Shown piece by piece: positions 47,758 through 48,873 of a stretch of DNA of 48,873 nucleotides. This DNA is from a virus. Below the pieces are notes generated by a model. It did no database searches, had not been told where the DNA came from, and worked only from the letters and a program-made list of their open reading frames with translations. The DNA lies in IMG/VR virus record IMGVR_UViG_3300009181_003407, positions 1 through 48,873 of that record, one strand, 5' to 3'. Numbering within the stretch: the first letter of the stretch is position 1; the number at the start of each line of letters is the position of its first letter. The translations under genes were made by a program, and so were the position numbers.

Positions 47758-48873
47758 ATGGTCAACCTCAATATTCAGTGGAAAGATGCCTTTGAACATA
47801 AGATTGGCGATAAAGTTATGTGGAGACGAGAGTGGTTAATACCCACTGAATATCGCAATCCCTTTTTTGTCTATTGGAAGACCAACGGATTCAAATTGAA
47901 AGACCGTGGTTATGGCGTGTACAAAAAAGATCTAGACTGGTATTTGACGGAGACCAAACCTTCCGTAAAAGAGTTCAAAGAATTTGGTGTACAGACACCA
48001 ACTCCGAAACAAATCGAAAAGGAAATTGAACTTCGTGAATACAAAGTAAAGAACGAAAACGGATTGCGTCCATGGCAGGTGACAAGCGTTTCGAAACTAT
48101 GTTCTGTAATCAAGAAATGGGGATGTGCAATTGATGGAAGCGATGTGGGCGTTGGTAAAACCTACGTCGCATGCGGAGTTGCCCGTGAATTGGACATGGA
48201 CATATTGATTGTGTGTCCAAAAGCGGTTATGGAGAGCTGGAGACGTGTTGTAGCCAATCATTTCAAGATGAAAGGCAAGTTGATTGGCATCATCAACTAT
48301 GAACGATTGAGAATAGGCAGATCTGATTCAATGATCGCGTCATATGTTAAGAATCGAAAGACACACATTGAAGAGTTTCGATGGAAAATTCCCAAGTCTA
48401 CATTGATTGTGTGGGATGAAAGTCAAAAGTTGAAAGGATCCAAGACTCAAAACAGTGAAGTGTGTCTAAATGCTCTGGAAGAAGGATACAAGATGTTGTT
48501 TTGTAGTGCTACTAATGCTACAAATCCATTGGAACTTCGTACTGTAGGTATGGCGCTTAAGTTGTTTGAAAACAACAAACAGTATTACAATTGGTTGTAT
48601 GCTCATGGTGTAAGCAAAGGTAGATTTGGAATGCAGTTCAACGGAAATCCAGATGTGTTAAAGAAACTACACAAGGATATTTTTGTGGATAGAGGATTTC
48701 GTCTTACTAGAGATACCATTCCTAACTTTCCTGAGAGTCAGATTATTGCTGAATGTTATGACATGGAAGAAGATGCTCAGAAAAAAATCAATTCCATTTA
48801 CCAAGAAATGGAAAGTGAACTGGCTAAACTTAGCAGTAAGATAAAGAAAGAAAAAAAAGATGGGGTCAGTGAA
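47758..48873 (+). CDS. SF2/SNF2-like helicase, N-terminal part (runs off the window)
   Basis: From the ATG at 47758 the frame stays open to the right edge (372 codons). After about 95 residues of a leading domain come LRPWQ (103-107, Q-motif-like), Walker A SDVGVGKTY (128-136), ILIVCPKAVMESWRRV (motif Ia), NYERL (180-184), DESQ (220-223, DEAH-box variant) and FCSATN (motif III). This is helicase lobe 1 of an SF2/SNF2-type DNA translocase, like T4 UvsW in role but with SNF2-like motifs. It probably remodels forks or branched DNA in recombination. The C-terminal lobe is outside the window. Confidence 0.85.
   Translation, partial: MVNLNIQWKDAFEHKIGDKVMWRREWLIPTEYRNPFFVYWKTNGFKLKDRGYGVYKKDLDWYLTETKPSVKEFKEFGVQTPTPKQIEKEIELREYKVKNENGLRPWQVTSVSKLCSVIKKWGCAIDGSDVGVGKTYVACGVARELDMDILIVCPKAVMESWRRVVANHFKMKGKLIGIINYERLRIGRSDSMIASYVKNRKTHIEEFRWKIPKSTLIVWDESQKLKGSKTQNSEVCLNALEEGYKMLFCSATNATNPLELRTVGMALKLFENNKQYYNWLYAHGVSKGRFGMQFNGNPDVLKKLHKDIFVDRGFRLTRDTIPNFPESQIIAECYDMEEDAQKKINSIYQEMESELAKLSSKIKKEKKDGVSE

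Overview
This 48.9-kb window looks like part of a T4-like tailed-phage genome (class Caudoviricetes, myovirus type), AT-rich and almost entirely coding. The evidence is a T4-type replisome set (family B DNA polymerase, sliding clamp, AAA+ clamp loader), a phage dUTPase, a Cas4/RecB-type nuclease, a GH24 lysozyme and an SF2 helicase. Most genes abut or overlap by 4 nt (ATGA). I see no rRNA, tRNA, CRISPR array, transposase or integrase. A lipobox protein and many LPS/capsule-type enzymes suggest a Gram-negative host. The host cannot be named from this sequence.

Layout. (1) 1-3896, + strand: the 3' end of an RmlD-like gene, a sugar C-methyltransferase, RmlB, and a GT-B glycosyltransferase with a winged-helix-like tail. 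(2) 3877-20725, - strand: a long head-to-tail run of glycan genes. It holds a fucosyltransferase (GT11), several GT2/GT-A and GT-B enzymes, GalE-like, PF02719-like and RmlD-like sugar-nucleotide enzymes, an FkbM-like protein and two UDP-galactopyranose mutase paralogues. dUTPase and a GT4 enzyme encoded as two ORFs lie at its promoter-proximal end. (3) 20728-21904, - strand: a ribbon-helix-helix-like protein and a PD-(D/E)XK nuclease. (4) 21953-25642, + strand: a secreted FecR-like protein, a small protein and DNA polymerase. (5) 25693-29945, + strand: a second glycan cassette (WavE-like, GT-like, HAD-nucleotidyltransferase fusion, methyltransferase, GDPD-like). (6) 29997-32480, + strand: clamp, clamp loader and three small proteins. 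(7) 32498-39104, + strand: a third glycan block with a 1080-aa three-domain glycosyltransferase and a GH130-like propeller; a GT-like gene faces it on the - strand. (8) 39940-47755, + strand: an ArdC/zinc-peptidase protein, DUF5661-type proteins, a polymerase-beta-fold nucleotidyltransferase, a multidomain lysozyme, basic proteins and a lipoprotein with a membrane segment. (9) 47758 to the end: the 5' part of an SF2/SNF2-like helicase.

How it fits together. About nineteen glycosyltransferase genes plus NDP-sugar enzymes (dTDP-deoxyhexose, UDP-GlcNAc-derived and furanose sugars) would let the phage build or remodel a complex glycan. The target could be the host envelope, the virion or the DNA; sequence alone cannot decide. 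These cassettes are interleaved with replication genes that are compact in T4.

The most exciting signal is at 39.9-43.7 kb. Consecutive genes begin with short peptides resembling the T4 capsid-targeting sequence and its (L/I)xE prohead-protease site. The first carries an ArdC-like antirestriction domain plus an HEIAH metallopeptidase. This suggests a set of proteins packaged in the head and ejected with the DNA, analogous to T4 internal proteins and Alt but with different cargo.
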